A stretch of DNA of 64,000 nucleotides, taken from assembly GCA_030538185.1 (NCBI GenBank), contig JAUNUK010000003.1:1-64000 (forward strand), written 5' to 3'. How positions within the stretch are numbered: position 1 is the first letter of the stretch; the number at the start of each line of letters is the position of its first letter. A model generated the notes under the pieces. That model was not told where the DNA came from. It saw only the letters and a program-made list of their open reading frames with translations, and ran no database searches. The DNA comes from Actinomycetaceae bacterium. GTDB lineage: Bacteria; Actinomycetota; Actinomycetes; Actinomycetales; Actinomycetaceae. Below are positions 63,105-64,000 of the stretch, one piece after another. Position numbers and translations under genes: made by a program.

Positions 63105-64000
63105 ATGAAACGCCACGCCCTTGCACTGCTACTAGGGGCGGGACTCGTTTTTGCCCCTGCAACCGCGGCCTTTGCCACAGACCCCTTTACTCTTGAAGCT
63201 CGTGTGGTTGATGCGACTTCGAGCATCTCATCGGCAGCGAAGGACAATATTTCTAAGAGGCTTGAGGCCGTGGATGTTTGTGCCCCTCACCTGGCCGTTG
63301 TGCCGAATTTTTCTGGAAAAGACGGCGGTGCTTGGGCGAGAGAGACCCTAGAAAAAACCGATGGCACGAACTCTAGGTTTGTGGTCTTTGCTATTTCTAA
63401 GGACGAGCGCAAAATGGGTATTTGGGGTGGTCCTGCCTGCCCCATTACGGGGTCGGCACTTACAGCCCAAATGAACAATGTGCTCAGTCAATCTGTTGCT
63501 GGGGCTGTAGATGGAGGAGATTGGGAATCCTTGGGCGCAGCCTACGCGGATTCAATCAGGCAACTAGCGGGTGGAGACGCGGGCTCTACAGCGACCCACC
63601 CCGGTGGGGGGTCAAACCCGGAAATCTATCCGGATATTGAGGGCACACGACCTGGGGGCCATATAGGTTTTGGCGGCATTCTCTTGGTGAGTGGTCTATT
63701 GTTTGTCGGGATTATTGTCCTTGTGTCTTTGGTATCTCGCAAAGGCAAGCGGCCAACTGGGGCACTGGGCCAGACCCCAGGAGCGCCCGTGAATCCGCAG
63801 ACCCTAAAAGACCTGGATAACCAGGCAGGTGCCGCCTTAGTAGCAGCAGACAATGCGATCCGTACCGCACAAGAAGAGTTAGCCTTTGCCCGCGCCCAGT
63901 TTGGTGTGATTTCAACCGACGGCTTTTCTGCAGCCTTACAGCAGGCCGAAGCGCTGCTAGGCCCGTCTTTTGAACTGCGTAAGCAATTGGACGACGCCTA
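63105..64000 (+). CDS. Second TPM-like membrane protein (cut by window edge)
   Basis: Open to the last base of the window, 298 codons and two bases, and paralogous in layout to the gene before it. It has a signal peptide (RHALALLLGAGLVFAPATA, ending AFAT), a TPM-like domain (HLAVVPNFSGKDGGAWARET, then FVVFAISKDERKMGIWGG), a Gly/Pro-rich linker, a membrane helix at about 191-210 and the start of a helical region like the first gene's (ALVAADNAIRTAQEELAFAR). The ATG at 63105 has AGGAAGG upstream. The last codon reads TA-, so the end may be just beyond the edge. Confidence 0.8.
   Translation, partial: MKRHALALLLGAGLVFAPATAAFATDPFTLEARVVDATSSISSAAKDNISKRLEAVDVCAPHLAVVPNFSGKDGGAWARETLEKTDGTNSRFVVFAISKDERKMGIWGGPACPITGSALTAQMNNVLSQSVAGAVDGGDWESLGAAYADSIRQLAGGDAGSTATHPGGGSNPEIYPDIEGTRPGGHIGFGGILLVSGLLFVGIIVLVSLVSRKGKRPTGALGQTPGAPVNPQTLKDLDNQAGAALVAADNAIRTAQEELAFARAQFGVISTDGFSAALQQAEALLGPSFELRKQLDDA

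Overview
The window looks like chromosomal DNA of a medium-GC actinobacterium, most likely a fermentative, host-associated member of the Actinomycetaceae. I infer this from several signs. There is a DUF3027 gene next to a cold-shock gene and a DtxR/IdeR-type iron regulator with all known metal ligands. A long surface protein ends in LAATG, the class E sortase signal. The order Glp/MoeA, 5-FTHF cyclo-ligase, SAF protein, MscL is typical of actinobacteria. Several promoters appear to give leaderless GTG or ATG starts, and pyruvate formate-lyase is present with its activase. Genus and species cannot be read from the sequence.

Layout. 0-6.4 kb: SDR/aldehyde dehydrogenase pair, WrbA-type flavoprotein, asparaginase, a UmuC fragment, an ADP-ribosylglycohydrolase and an orphan gene. 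6.6-8.3 kb: SOS-controlled umuDC with a LexA box. 8.5-12.6 kb: a complete monosaccharide ABC transporter operon. 12.6-15 kb: tRNA-Ala and two repeat-rich intergenic regions. 14.9-19.1 kb: acetyltransferase, Glp/MoeA, 5-FTHF cyclo-ligase, SAF protein and MscL. 19.2-30.7 kb: one gene for a 3841-residue wall-anchored adhesin-like protein. 30.8-35.6 kb: a small actinobacterial protein and a helicase-like protein with a C-terminal nuclease-like domain. 36-41.3 kb: glycerol operon glpD-glpF-glpK and a divergent SorC regulator. 41.5-44.8 kb: pflB and pflA. 45-50.5 kb: peptidase, TRIC-type channel, SGNH hydrolase, SPFH/RHH pair and a toxin-antitoxin pair. 50.7-64 kb: ABC-F protein with an attenuator-like leader, tRNA-Arg, universal stress protein, NlpC/P60 hydrolase, DtxR regulator, serC, MFS and NCS2 transporters, DUF3027/cold-shock pair, and two tandem TPM-domain membrane proteins, the last cut by the window edge.

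The most unusual signal is not a gene. The 9-mer CCGAGGGCG (reverse complement CGCCCTCGG) occurs 26 times exactly, and a one-base variant CCGAGGACG a further 11 times, about one copy per 1.7 kb. Copies are almost evenly split between strands, lie in genes and between genes, are read in at least five different codon contexts, and share an upstream AT-rich flank (ATTT or ATTG). Two inverted pairs form hairpins just after genes. These are the features of DNA uptake sequences of Neisseria and Pasteurellaceae, which I do not know to be described in Actinobacteria.

Functionally the region is mostly fermentative metabolism, sugar and glycerol uptake, cell-surface and envelope maintenance and stress response. 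Accessory features are the adhesin, the toxin-antitoxin pair, the UmuC remnant and the intergenic repeats.
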